DNA of 64,000 bases. Source: Spirosoma telluris (GTDB lineage Bacteria; Bacteroidota; Bacteroidia; Cytophagales; Spirosomataceae). Every line of letters begins with the position of its first letter. The first letter of the stretch is position 1. Of this stretch, positions 19,944-27,770 are shown piece by piece. The notes under the pieces are model-generated. The model was not told the origin of the DNA. It saw only the letters and a program-made list of their open reading frames with translations, and ran no database searches. The stretch lies in the NCBI GenBank assembly GCA_003259005.1, contig QLII01000001.1, positions 5,038,501-5,102,500 of the forward strand, read 5' to 3'. Both the position numbers and the translations under genes were made by a program.

Positions 19944-20011
19944 AATGAATAATGTACAATGGATAATTAATGATGAATCGAATCCACATTATCCATTGTA
20001 CATTATTCATT
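19944..20011. repeat. Perfect 24-bp inverted repeat (family A, TAATGTACAATG words)
   Basis: Arms 19944-19967 and 19988-20011 (AATGAATAATGTACAATGGA, then TAAT) are perfect, with a 20-base spacer. The right arm overlaps the stop of the ftsB-like gene, and the element ends just before the phosphatase start. Related words recur at 20331-20411 and 50671-50745. Confidence 0.85.
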
Positions 20012-20321
20012 ATTTTTCTAGCGGTTCATTGTGTTCATCGACAATGACGAATACATCTTCACCCTGTTTTTTCATCCAGTATTTTTCGCGGGCGAATTTC
20101 TCGCGAAGTCGGTCACTACCCAATACTTCCCGTTGCTCAGTCTGTACCGTTTTTATACTTGTGCGATAATACTGGACTTCCCCCTCCAACTGATGAAGCC
20201 TCCACCAATTTCGGATTTGCGTTGGCAAGTCGTTCGCATCGAAAAACGTCATCCATAGCAAAAGCCCTAAGCCGGAAGCGACATAGAAACTGCCAAGTTT
20301 GCGGAAGAGACGGTTTATCAT
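20010..20321 (-). CDS. FtsB/DivIC-like septum formation initiator
   Basis: The 103-aa protein has one N-terminal transmembrane helix (~8-26), a short linker, a coiled-coil stretch (~38-75: LEGEVQYYRTSIKTVQTEQRE) and the conserved LREKFAREKYWMKKQGEDVFVI segment of the family. FtsB/DivIC works with FtsL and FtsQ/DivIB in the divisome. Its position directly downstream of enolase is conserved in many bacteria and supports the call. Its stop codon lies in a family A inverted repeat. Confidence 0.85.
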   Translation of the reverse strand: MINRLFRKLGSFYVASGLGLLLWMTFFDANDLPTQIRNWWRLHQLEGEVQYYRTSIKTVQTEQREVLGSDRLREKFAREKYWMKKQGEDVFVIVDEHNEPLEK

Positions 20322-20330
20322 ACGAATGGA

Positions 20331-20411
20331 TAATGGACAATGAATAATGTATAACGAAACGAATAGGCAAAGCCTTGTTTATTATACATTACTCATCATT
20401 CATTGTACATT
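20331..20411. repeat. Imperfect inverted repeat between eno and the ftsB-like gene (family A)
   Basis: The left part has GGACAATGAATAATGTATA, and the right part is its complement with an extra 8-base word and changes. The right end touches the eno stop codon at 20411. Confidence 0.65.
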
Positions 20412-21691
20412 TAAAACTTGAGTCCTGGGAAGTACGCGGTTTCGCCTAGTTCTTCTTCAATGCGAAGCAGTTGGTTGTATTTCGCCATCCGGTCTGAACG
20501 CGAAGCTGAACCCGTTTTAATCTGGCCTGTGTTCAACGCTACTGCCAAATCAGCAATGGTTGCATCTTCGGTTTCGCCTGAGCGGTGCGACATAATGTTC
20601 TTGTACGAATTGCGCTTCGCCAGATTTACGGTATCAATCGTTTCGGTCAACGAACCAATCTGATTTACTTTTACCAGAATGGCATTGGCAATGCCTTTGT
20701 CGATACCTTCCTGTAGGCGGGTTACGTTCGTTACGAACAGGTCATCGCCAACCAGTTGAACCTTTGTACCTTTCAGCTCGTCGGTATGTAGTTTCCAGCC
20801 AGCCCAATCGTCTTCGGCCATACCATCTTCAATGGACAGGATCGGGTATTTAGAAGCCCAATCTTTCCAGAAGCCAGCCATTTCAGACGAAGTCAGCTTA
20901 TCGCCAGTCGATTTTTTGAAGTGATAAACACCCGCTTCGGCATCATAGAATTCAGAGGTAGCGGCATCCATAGCAATCCAGACGTCTTCGCCGGGACGAT
21001 AGCCCGCTTTTTCGATGGCCTGCATAATGGTTTGAATCGCTTCTTCGTTCGATTTGATATTCGGCGCAAAACCACCCTCATCACCGACGTTCGTTGCCAG
21101 ACCCATTTTCTTCAATACGCCTTTGAGGGTATGGAAAATTTCGGTACCCATCCGCAGCGCTTCCGAAAAAGTCGGTGCATTAGCTGGCATAACCATGAAC
21201 TCCTGAAAGTCAATGGAGTTATCAGCGTGCGAACCACCGTTCAGGATGTTCATCATCGGCACCGGCAAGGTGTTGGCATTAACGCCACCGATGTAACGAT
21301 AGAGTGGCAAACCAGCTTCCTGTGCAGCTGCCTTAGATGCCGCCAGCGATACACCCAGAATAGCGTTAGCGCCTAAACGGCCTTTGTTTGGTGTACCGTC
21401 CAGTTCAAGCATAATTTTATCAATCATGCTCTGTTCAAAAACGGAGATACCGACCAATTCCGGAAAAATAAGTTCGTTGACGTTAGATACGGCTTTCAGA
21501 ACGCCTTTACCAACATAAACCGATTTGTCATCATCGCGAAGTTCAACGGCTTCGTGGGTGCCTGTCGATGCCCCCGATGGCACGGCAGCACGGCCCAGAA
21601 AACCATTTTCGGTGCGGACGTCCACTTCAACAGTCGGGTTACCGCGTGAATCCAGAATCTGTCGGGCATGAATGCTTTGAATGGTACTCAT
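20411..21691 (-). CDS. eno: Enolase
   Basis: Full-length 426-aa phosphopyruvate hydratase, converting 2-phosphoglycerate to phosphoenolpyruvate. It begins IQSIHARQILDSRGNPTVE and carries PSGASTGTHEAVELRD, the Mg-binding acidic residues (AMDAATSEFY, SIEDGMAEDD, VGDDLFVTN), the catalytic Lys in LVKVNQIGSLTETI and the SHRSGETEDATIADLAVA signature. The frame is intact. It is probably the first gene of the eno, ftsB-like, phosphatase, gpmI run; no exact -7 box was found upstream. Confidence 0.96.
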   Translation of the reverse strand: MSTIQSIHARQILDSRGNPTVEVDVRTENGFLGRAAVPSGASTGTHEAVELRDDDKSVYVGKGVLKAVSNVNELIFPELVGISVFEQSMIDKIMLELDGTPNKGRLGANAILGVSLAASKAAAQEAGLPLYRYIGGVNANTLPVPMMNILNGGSHADNSIDFQEFMVMPANAPTFSEALRMGTEIFHTLKGVLKKMGLATNVGDEGGFAPNIKSNEEAIQTIMQAIEKAGYRPGEDVWIAMDAATSEFYDAEAGVYHFKKSTGDKLTSSEMAGFWKDWASKYPILSIEDGMAEDDWAGWKLHTDELKGTKVQLVGDDLFVTNVTRLQEGIDKGIANAILVKVNQIGSLTETIDTVNLAKRNSYKNIMSHRSGETEDATIADLAVALNTGQIKTGSASRSDRMAKYNQLLRIEEELGETAYFPGLKF

Positions 21692-21944
21692 TTCAGAGAA
21701 TTAAGAAGGGGTTAATAACGAACACATCTTGGCGTACTGGTTAATGAGATTTGACTCCCAAGCCATTAGCCGATTAGCTTACCAGCCGCAAAGTAACGAA
21801 ATACAGGGCAAAACTTCAGAAAAGGAATCGGATTGGTTCGTGACTTCATGAATAATTAACGGTCTATAGGGTCCCGAAACAGAAGTTATCAGAAAATGTT
21901 GTCTATTTGTGTGCTCATAATTCACCACTAAACCAGCCATACCT

Positions 21945-22427
21945 ATGCGAGGGCTCTTATATTTTCTATTGTTTTTATTAGTTGTTTTTGGCGTGCTCTA
22001 CGCACTTACCGGCTGGAGTTACAGTGATGGCGAACGGGCTGGCACTGTTTCTAAATTCAGTCGGCGTGGCTTTATCTTCAAAACCTACGAAGGTGTTCTG
22101 AACGTAGGCGGGTTTTCGGGCGAAACCGGTTCGCTGACCCCTCAATATTTCGACTTTTCAGTGAAAGATGAAGCCGTAGCCAAGCAGATTACAGAGGCCG
22201 TAAAATCTGGGCAACGGGTGACCCTGCATTACGAAGAAAAGATCCTGAAATTCCCCTGGAATGGCGAAACCAAGTATTATATCACGGCGGTAGAAGTCGT
22301 TGGGCCAGTGGCTCGTCCTTATGGTGATACATCGGCTTATCCGGGCTATCAACCAGGGCAACCACAATCGACTCAACCTCAGCCGAATTCAGCACCGCAA
22401 CCTGCCACTGCCGATTCAACCCTGTAG
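21945..22427 (+). CDS. Membrane-anchored protein of unknown function
   Basis: The 160-aa protein has one hydrophobic N-terminal helix (residues 4-22), then a compact domain at ~25-125 starting SYSDGERAGTVSKFSRRGFIFKTYEGVLNVG and containing KSGQRVTLHYEEKILKFPW. It ends in a Pro/Gln/Ser-rich low-complexity tail (~130-155). The GxRxGxVxKFSxKGxxFKTxEG pattern is one I associate with small conserved Bacteroidetes membrane proteins of unknown role. It is monocistronic, between eno and recA, followed by a terminator. Confidence 0.7.
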   Translation: MRGLLYFLLFLLVVFGVLYALTGWSYSDGERAGTVSKFSRRGFIFKTYEGVLNVGGFSGETGSLTPQYFDFSVKDEAVAKQITEAVKSGQRVTLHYEEKILKFPWNGETKYYITAVEVVGPVARPYGDTSAYPGYQPGQPQSTQPQPNSAPQPATADSTL

Positions 22428-22441
22428 TTGGGCCAACTATT

Positions 22442-22490
22442 AAAAAGCCCACCAATATCGCTGAAAATAAGGCAATTGGCGGGCTTTTTT
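22442..22490 (+). terminator. Intrinsic terminator upstream of recA
   Basis: AAAAAGCCCACCAAT pairs with ATTGGCGGGCTTTTT with one mismatch, and a T run follows. It lies 15 bases after the stop of the membrane-anchored protein. Confidence 0.75.
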
Positions 22491-22549
22491 AGTTTTAGTT
22501 TTTCTTCCTGAACCCGCAGCTAAAATGCCCTAACTATTTTAAAAAACCG

Positions 22550-22581
22550 TTTGGTAATCCGGCGTTTTTTGGGTAATTTTA
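22550..22581 (+). promoter_or_regulatory. Candidate recA promoter
   Basis: TTTG at 22550-22553, 20 bases, then TAATTTTA at 22574-22581 (one mismatch to TAnnTTTG). The ATG at 22605 follows 23 bases later. No SOS box is recognised. Confidence 0.4.
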
Positions 22582-22604
22582 TCTGTTTAAACAACCATCT
22601 TAAC

Positions 22605-23699
22605 ATGGCAAAATCAGATACGGCGCAAGCCACAGCATCTGCTAATGACAGTAAATTAAAAGCCCTTCAAACCACTATCGAGAAACTTGACAAAGCGTTC
22701 GGCAAAGGCACCGTTATGCGCCTGAGCGACACGAAAGTCATTGATGTTCCAGTTATTTCAACTGGCTCGCTGGGGTTGGATTTAGCCCTCGGTATTGGCG
22801 GTATGCCGCGTGGCCGTGTCGTTGAAATTTATGGGCCTGAATCGTCAGGTAAAACTACCTTAACGATGCACTGCATCGCCGAAGCTCAGAAAGCTGGCGG
22901 TCTGGCGGCCTTTATCGACGCTGAACACGCGTTTGATCGTGTTTACGCTGAAAAGTTGGGTATTGACACCAAAAATCTTCTTATTTCACAGCCTGACAAT
23001 GGTGAACAGGCACTTGAAATTGCTGAGCATCTGATCAGTTCAGGAGCTATTGACATTATTGTCATTGACTCGGTTGCTGCCCTTGTTCCAAAAGCGGAGA
23101 TTGAAGGCGAAATGGGCGAAAGCAAAATGGGTTTACAGGCTCGTCTGATGTCGCAGGCCTTGCGGAAACTTACTGGTACCATTAACAAAACGGGTTGCTG
23201 CTGCATTTTCATTAACCAGTTACGTGAAAAAATCGGTGTGATGTTCGGTAACCCCGAAACAACAACCGGTGGTAACGCCCTGAAATTCTATGCGTCGGTT
23301 CGGCTTGACATTCGCCGGATTGGGCAGATCAAAGAAGGTGCCGATAACATTGTGGGTAACCGCACGAAAGTGAAAGTTGTCAAAAATAAACTGGCAGCTC
23401 CGTTCAAAGTCGTTGAGTTCGACATCATGTACGGTCAGGGCATTTCAAAAGTTGGTGAAGTACTTGATCTGGCCGTTGAAATGGAGATCGTTAAGAAGTC
23501 AGGCTCCTGGTTTTCTTATGGCACCAGCCGTTTGGCACAGGGTCGTGATGCGGTGAAAGAACTATTGCTCGACAATCCAGAACTGATGGCCGAAATTGAA
23601 GGCAAGATCCGGGCTAAAATCGCAGAAGATGATGACGTTTTACTTGATCCCGTTCTGGCAGCTACCGCGGCCGACGATGAAGGTGAAATCGATGATTAA
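22605..23699 (+). CDS. recA: DNA recombinase RecA
   Basis: Catalyses ATP-dependent strand exchange and LexA-type coprotease activation. Walker A is GPESSGKTT, Walker B lies in IIVIDSVAAL, and the DNA-binding loop signature INQLREKIGVMFGNPETTTGG is intact. The open frame extends 18 codons upstream, but the ATG at 22605 (MAKSDTAQ) is the conventional start, giving 364 aa. The acidic tail (ADDEGEIDD) is typical. The stop lies 2 bases before a very long inverted repeat shared with the convergent gltA gene. Confidence 0.96.
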   Translation: MAKSDTAQATASANDSKLKALQTTIEKLDKAFGKGTVMRLSDTKVIDVPVISTGSLGLDLALGIGGMPRGRVVEIYGPESSGKTTLTMHCIAEAQKAGGLAAFIDAEHAFDRVYAEKLGIDTKNLLISQPDNGEQALEIAEHLISSGAIDIIVIDSVAALVPKAEIEGEMGESKMGLQARLMSQALRKLTGTINKTGCCCIFINQLREKIGVMFGNPETTTGGNALKFYASVRLDIRRIGQIKEGADNIVGNRTKVKVVKNKLAAPFKVVEFDIMYGQGISKVGEVLDLAVEMEIVKKSGSWFSYGTSRLAQGRDAVKELLLDNPELMAEIEGKIRAKIAEDDDVLLDPVLAATAADDEGEIDD

Positions 23700-23701
23700 T
23701 T

Positions 23702-23807
23702 AATTTCTTATTGGTAAAACCGACCGTCCCGGTCGAGTGTGGAAATCGACAGTGATTTGTCTATTCTCACACCCGACCGGGACGGTCGGTTTTACCAATA
23801 AGAAATT
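23702..23807. terminator. 40-bp-stem inverted repeat between convergent recA and gltA
   Basis: Arms 23702-23741 and 23768-23807 match at 39 of 40 bases, with a 26-base spacer. Each arm contains its own small palindrome (CGACCG TCC CGGTCG). The left end starts 2 bases after the recA stop; the right end overlaps the gltA stop. It probably works as a bidirectional terminator, but is far longer than needed for one. Confidence 0.85.
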
Positions 23808-25091
23808 ACCGTTTTTCAATCGGCACGAACTCGCGCAGGGTTTCGCCAGTGTAAATTTGGCGTGGGCGGCCAATTGGCTCTTTTGTTTCGCGCATTTCTT
23901 TCCATTGCGCAATCCAGCCGGGCAAACGACCAATGGCGAACATGACCGTAAACATATTGGTTGGGATGCCCAGGGCGCGATAAATAATACCTGAATAGAA
24001 ATCGACGTTCGGGTACAGTTTGCGCGATACGAAATAATCGTCATGCAGAGCTGCCTCTTCCAGACCTTTGGCAATTTCGAGAACGGGGTCATTAACACCC
24101 AGTTTACTCAACACATCATCGGCAGCCTTTTTGATGATCCGGGCGCGGGATCAAAGTTTTTGTAAACCCGGTGACCAAACCCGAATAAACGGAAGCCCGT
24201 TGTTTTCGCATTCTTAGCCATTTCTACGTATTTCGAGACATCTCCCCCATCGGCTTTGATGTCTTCGAGCATTTCAATGACTTCCTGGTTGGCACCACCA
24301 TGTAAAGGTCCCCACAAAGCACTGATACCCGCTGAAATAGACGAATAAATATTCGCCTGCGACGAACCCACCAGCCGTACCGTTGAGGTCGAGCAGTTTT
24401 GTTCGTGATCGGCATGCAGAATAAGCAGGACATTCAGGGCTTCGGCAACTACCGGGTCAACTTTATACTCTTCGACTGGCAACGAGAACATCATGTTCAG
24501 GAAGTTCGGGATATAGTCGAGGTTGTTTTTGGGATAGTTCATTGGATGACCCAATGCCCGCTTATACGACCAGGTAGCAATAGTGGGCAGCTTAGCCAGC
24601 AGACGGATAATGTGTAAGTCCGTTTTATCCTCTTCCGTACCAGCCTCTAAATCTGGATAAAACGCACTCATTGCACTCACTAACGACGACAGAACGCCCA
24701 TAGGGTGTGCTTTGACCGGAAAACCATCGAAGATTTTCCGCATATCTTCGTTAACCAGCGTATGGCGACGAATAGCGGTTTCAAACTGCGAAAACTGTTC
24801 CTGGGTTGGCAATTCACCGTAGATAAGTAGATAAGCGACCTCCAGGAAAGAGGCTTTTGCAGCCAGATCTTCAATGGAATAACCCCGATATTGCAAAATA
24901 CCCTGTTCACCATCTAAAAACGTAATGGCACTTTTCGTAGCACCAGTGTTTTTATAACCCCGGTCTAACGTAACGTAGCCGGTCTGATCACGTAGATTTG
25001 AGATGTCGAAGGCTTTTTCATGCTCAGTTCCCTCTAGTGTTGGGAACGAATAGGATTTACCATCGACAGTTAATTCAGCGGTGTTTGCCAT
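23806..25091 (-). CDS. gltA: Citrate synthase (one apparent 1-base deletion)
   Basis: Condenses oxaloacetate and acetyl-CoA at the entry of the TCA cycle. It is a type II hexameric-type enzyme of 428 aa once the frame is restored. Visible motifs are the N-terminal RGYSIEDLA segment, LHADHEQNCSTSTVR (catalytic His), GPLHGGANQEV (catalytic His) and GFGHRVYKNFDPRA with the catalytic Asp region beyond. The frame breaks at GGG 24147-24149 (plus strand) in the middle of that last motif; one more G restores it exactly. An essential gene broken inside its active-site motif argues strongly for a sequence error. The stop overlaps the long repeat shared with recA. Confidence 0.94.
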
Positions 25092-25312
25092 ACAAAAACG
25101 GGGTAGAGTTAATCAGAAGTAACGAATTAGCGGCTTGTTGAGTTTCAGGATGAAGTGGCATTAAGTGCATTGCTCAAGAAGCCCAAACGCCGTAACCAAA
25201 CTGTCCCGGCGAAATTAGCCCAAAAATTCAAACGACAGATGAAATTGTTGTAAAAAAGCCATGTTACGTTTGTATTAAGCGGTAACTGGGCCTATCAGTG
25301 TACGATTTCTCT

Positions 25313-26611
25313 TTATCGTTTATAAAAAACTCCACCTTTTAGTACTGCCCGAACCCGATATAAATCAGCGATTGTTTTCGAGGGATCTCCCTCTACAGCC
25401 ACCAGATCAGCCAGCAAACCGGGTCGAACGCGCCCCCGATCAGCCAGGTGAAAAACGTCGGCATTCACGGACGTAGCGGAGCGGAGAACGTCAATAGGTT
25501 TCATGCCATAATCAACCATCATAACCAGCTCACGTGCATTATCTCCGTGACTAAAAACGCCCACATCACCTCCGGCACAGATCGTAACACCCGCGTCTAA
25601 CGCTTGCTTAAACGTCACCCGTTTTTGTTTGATCCGCTCGGGCTCAGGCTCCTGTCCTTTTTTCCAGCCACGATACTGACTCACTGCATCACCAGCGGCC
25701 AATGTCGGACAGAGCGCGGTGCCGTGTTGCTTCATGAGCGCAAAGATCTCAGGCGTTCCCGTATCACCATGTTCTATCGTTTCGCAACCGCCCAAAATAG
25801 CCCGACGCATTCCTTCGGCTGTACCCGCGTGAGCGACCACAGCACGGCCACTGCTTTTGGCGACTTCAACAATGAGTTTGATTTCGTCGATGGTATAGGT
25901 TGGTTTTGCCTCAGCCATCAAACCCCAGCGGTAATCGGCATAAATTTTTATAGCGTCGGCCCCCTTGCCAATCTGCCGACGAACTGCCTGAATGAGAGCA
26001 TCGTGACCGTCGGCTTCTTCGGCTCCCTGCGGTACATCAATGTCAGGACTGAATCCTTTGGGTGCATAGCTTCCTGTAGCAATCAGCGCCCGCGTGACAA
26101 CAACCATGCGCGGTCCTGGAATAATGCCTTTATTGATCGCTTGCTTTAAGCCTACATCGTCATAATCGGCCCCCTCAGTGCCCAGATCGCGTACGGTTGT
26201 AAAACCCGCCAGTAACGTTTTCTGGGCATGAACCGTGGCCCGAGCTACGCGTAGGGATCGAGCTTCTTTCAGCACCTGATCATCCCATGGCGTTTCGTTG
26301 TATGGATGCAGTAGTAGGTGCGAATGGCCTTCAATCAGACCGGGCGTTAGTGTTGTCCCTTTCAAATCAACGACTTCAGCACCCGCTGCCGAAACCGAAG
26401 ACGCAGGCCCAGCCGCTTCAATTTTGTCATCTTTTACTCGAACAACCCAGCCTTCGTGCATGGTTTCGCCATCGAAAACGCGGTCGGGGCGGAGGATATA
26501 AGTCCCAAACAGCATCTTGCTGTTTGTTGCAGGAATAGGTTGTTGGGCAATGCAAACAGCAGAGATGCTGTTTGAGACAATAAAGGCGATCAGCCACCTA
26601 GTCAAAGTCAT
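25313..26611 (-). CDS. Secreted amidohydrolase-family protein (prolidase/imidazolonepropionase-like)
   Basis: The 432-aa metal-dependent hydrolase has an N-terminal signal peptide. Metal-binding motifs are GHSHLLLH (HxH), VVAHAGT, ETIEHGDTG and the late Asp in CAGGDVGVF. The family cleaves C-N bonds of cyclic amides or dipeptides; the substrate is unknown. Its N-terminus is odd: residues 12-36 are encoded by a pair of REP palindromes (26506-26578), and its ATG lies inside the last codons of the upstream RAYT gene (14-bp overlap). A signal-less start at M33 (MLFGTYILRPDRVFDG) would give the core enzyme, so the signal peptide may have been acquired from the mobile unit. Confidence 0.82.
   Translation of the reverse strand: MTLTRWLIAFIVSNSISAVCIAQQPIPATNSKMLFGTYILRPDRVFDGETMHEGWVVRVKDDKIEAAGPASSVSAAGAEVVDLKGTTLTPGLIEGHSHLLLHPYNETPWDDQVLKEARSLRVARATVHAQKTLLAGFTTVRDLGTEGADYDDVGLKQAINKGIIPGPRMVVVTRALIATGSYAPKGFSPDIDVPQGAEEADGHDALIQAVRRQIGKGADAIKIYADYRWGLMAEAKPTYTIDEIKLIVEVAKSSGRAVVAHAGTAEGMRRAILGGCETIEHGDTGTPEIFALMKQHGTALCPTLAAGDAVSQYRGWKKGQEPEPERIKQKRVTFKQALDAGVTICAGGDVGVFSHGDNARELVMMVDYGMKPIDVLRSATSVNADVFHLADRGRVRPGLLADLVAVEGDPSKTIADLYRVRAVLKGGVFYKR
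26506..26578. repeat. Left REP pair (BIME-like)
   Basis: Palindromes at 26506-26526 (9-bp arms, loop TCT) and 26553-26574 (9-bp arms, loop GAGA) are both perfect. They are separated by 26 bases and followed by the end of GAGAC. They encode residues 12-36 of the amidohydrolase, with Asn-Ser from AACAGC at 14-15 and again at 30-31. Confidence 0.85.
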
Positions 26612-27242
26612 TATATTCAGGTTTTATGTATGTGTATTTCCAATCCTGCCACCGTTGACAAAGCCCTGCTTTCACGGGATTCTGCAAAATATAATTTACA
26701 ATACGGTGAAGTTCATTACGGTCGCGAACTAGTCGGTCATAGCTTTCATGCTCCCAAAAACTACCTGACCTGTCAAGCATTTCGTTACACTTAATGGCCG
26801 TATAACTTTTTAGGCTGTGCATTACCTGTTGTAAATAAGAACCCGATTGCCCGTTTTTATCTGCGTTGAGTGTGAAGGCAATATGTATGTGATTCGACAT
26901 CAGGCAGTATGCAATTAAATCATACAGTTTTGTATCAAAGTAGTGTAGTGCATTTACTACAATATCAGAAAGCGCATTGATAGACAACCATTTGGGTCCA
27001 TAATCTGATTTGTCGAGAATAGTTTCATAGGCCACAAAAAACGTTTTATTAAGCCGATCAAGTTCTTCGGCAGTGTGGTCAGGTCTAGCTAAAATCTGGC
27101 GTTGGTGCAGTAGAAAATCTTCAGCTAGCCGCTGTTTTTCCACTTGTGGTACAGACCCATGTAATCGAGTCGTTATGAAGAATGTGCCGCCTAATGGCTG
27201 AATGTGCGGCAGACGAGATCGATAAAAGTCACGCTCGTTCAT
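26598..27242 (-). CDS. REP-associated tyrosine transposase (RAYT, Y1/HUH)
   Basis: The 214-aa protein is of the IS200/IS605-related Y1 type. The HUH motif is NHIHIAF (H118, H120). The RAYT-specific C-terminal block includes GSFWEHESYDRLVRD and NYILQNPVKAGL, with Y184 the likely nucleophile. Such single-copy housekept transposases cut and join single-stranded REP hairpins and are thought to spread REP sequences. The flanking REP pairs match this role. The frame is intact. Its 3' end overlaps the amidohydrolase start by 14 bp. It encodes no second (TnpB-like) protein. Confidence 0.88.
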   Translation of the reverse strand: MNERDFYRSRLPHIQPLGGTFFITTRLHGSVPQVEKQRLAEDFLLHQRQILARPDHTAEELDRLNKTFFVAYETILDKSDYGPKWLSINALSDIVVNALHYFDTKLYDLIAYCLMSNHIHIAFTLNADKNGQSGSYLQQVMHSLKSYTAIKCNEMLDRSGSFWEHESYDRLVRDRNELHRIVNYILQNPVKAGLCQRWQDWKYTYIKPEYNDFD

Positions 27243-27255
27243 TTAGCAAATGGCT

Positions 27256-27329
27256 CAAACAGCATCTTGCTGTTTGTATTACAGTGCAAGATACTAGAAA
27301 CAGGCAAACAGCAGGATGCTGTTCGAGAC
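27256..27329. repeat. Right REP pair (BIME-like)
   Basis: Palindromes at 27256-27276 (identical to the left first palindrome) and 27305-27325 (one mismatch) are separated by 28 bases and followed by GAGAC. The first lies 13 bases upstream of the RAYT start codon. Confidence 0.85.
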
Positions 27330-27330
27330 C

Positions 27331-27723
27331 TTATCGCAACCGCCGAAGCAAGCCTTCGCCAAATACTAACACCACTAAGCCAGGCAGCAAAATTGCGCCG
27401 GCCCGAAACCCGGCGCCTGTAAGTTTATAAATACCCGTATTATACTGGGAAAAACTTTGAACCAGATAATATACGGATGCTGCCAATAGGGCAATCATAA
27501 TTCCTATCGCGACAGGTTTACTCAACCGGCTAACCAACCAGGTTATCAGCAAAGCCACAACGACAACCAGCGACACCGTCCCGATAGCTTTGGGAACCGT
27601 TTCGATTGCGGTGTAATCAAAAAAGAACACCCCTGCCTGACCAATCAGATTGGGGTGTGCCAATAGCCAGCCGTCCAGAACGACGAGCACAAGGAGAAAA
27701 ACGTAAAAGAAAGGGTTACGCAT
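27331..27723 (-). CDS. Small integral membrane protein of unknown function
   Basis: The 130-aa protein has four predicted membrane helices (about 4-22, 45-63, 70-88 and 105-122) with short loops and a basic end (LLRRLR). No catalytic motif is visible and I do not recognise the family. It lies 47 bases downstream of uvrA on the same strand, so it may share the transcript. Its stop codon directly abuts the right REP pair of the RAYT unit. Confidence 0.65.
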   Translation of the reverse strand: MRNPFFYVFLLVLVVLDGWLLAHPNLIGQAGVFFFDYTAIETVPKAIGTVSLVVVVALLITWLVSRLSKPVAIGIMIALLAASVYYLVQSFSQYNTGIYKLTGAGFRAGAILLPGLVVLVFGEGLLRRLR

Positions 27724-27770
27724 AAAACTGTTTTTTCAGGTTGTTTCAAAACCAACGATGATAAGCACGT

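Larger units (their letters stand above)
26506..27329 (-). mobile_element. REP-RAYT unit (transposase gene flanked by paired REP palindromes)
   Basis: A Y1 transposase gene (26598-27242) is bracketed by two REP pairs of 73 and 74 bases in the same orientation. Each pair begins with the identical 21-base palindrome built on CAAACAGCA / TGCTGTTTG and ends with a second, similar palindrome followed by GAGAC. The left pair lies within the amidohydrolase coding sequence. The right pair ends one base before the stop codon of the neighbouring membrane-protein gene. Confidence 0.8.

Noticed and set aside
19352..20411. The repeated-word arrays as CRISPR or tandem microsatellites
   Set aside because: There are no equal repeats with unique spacers and no cas genes. 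The structure is two complementary arms, so an inverted repeat.
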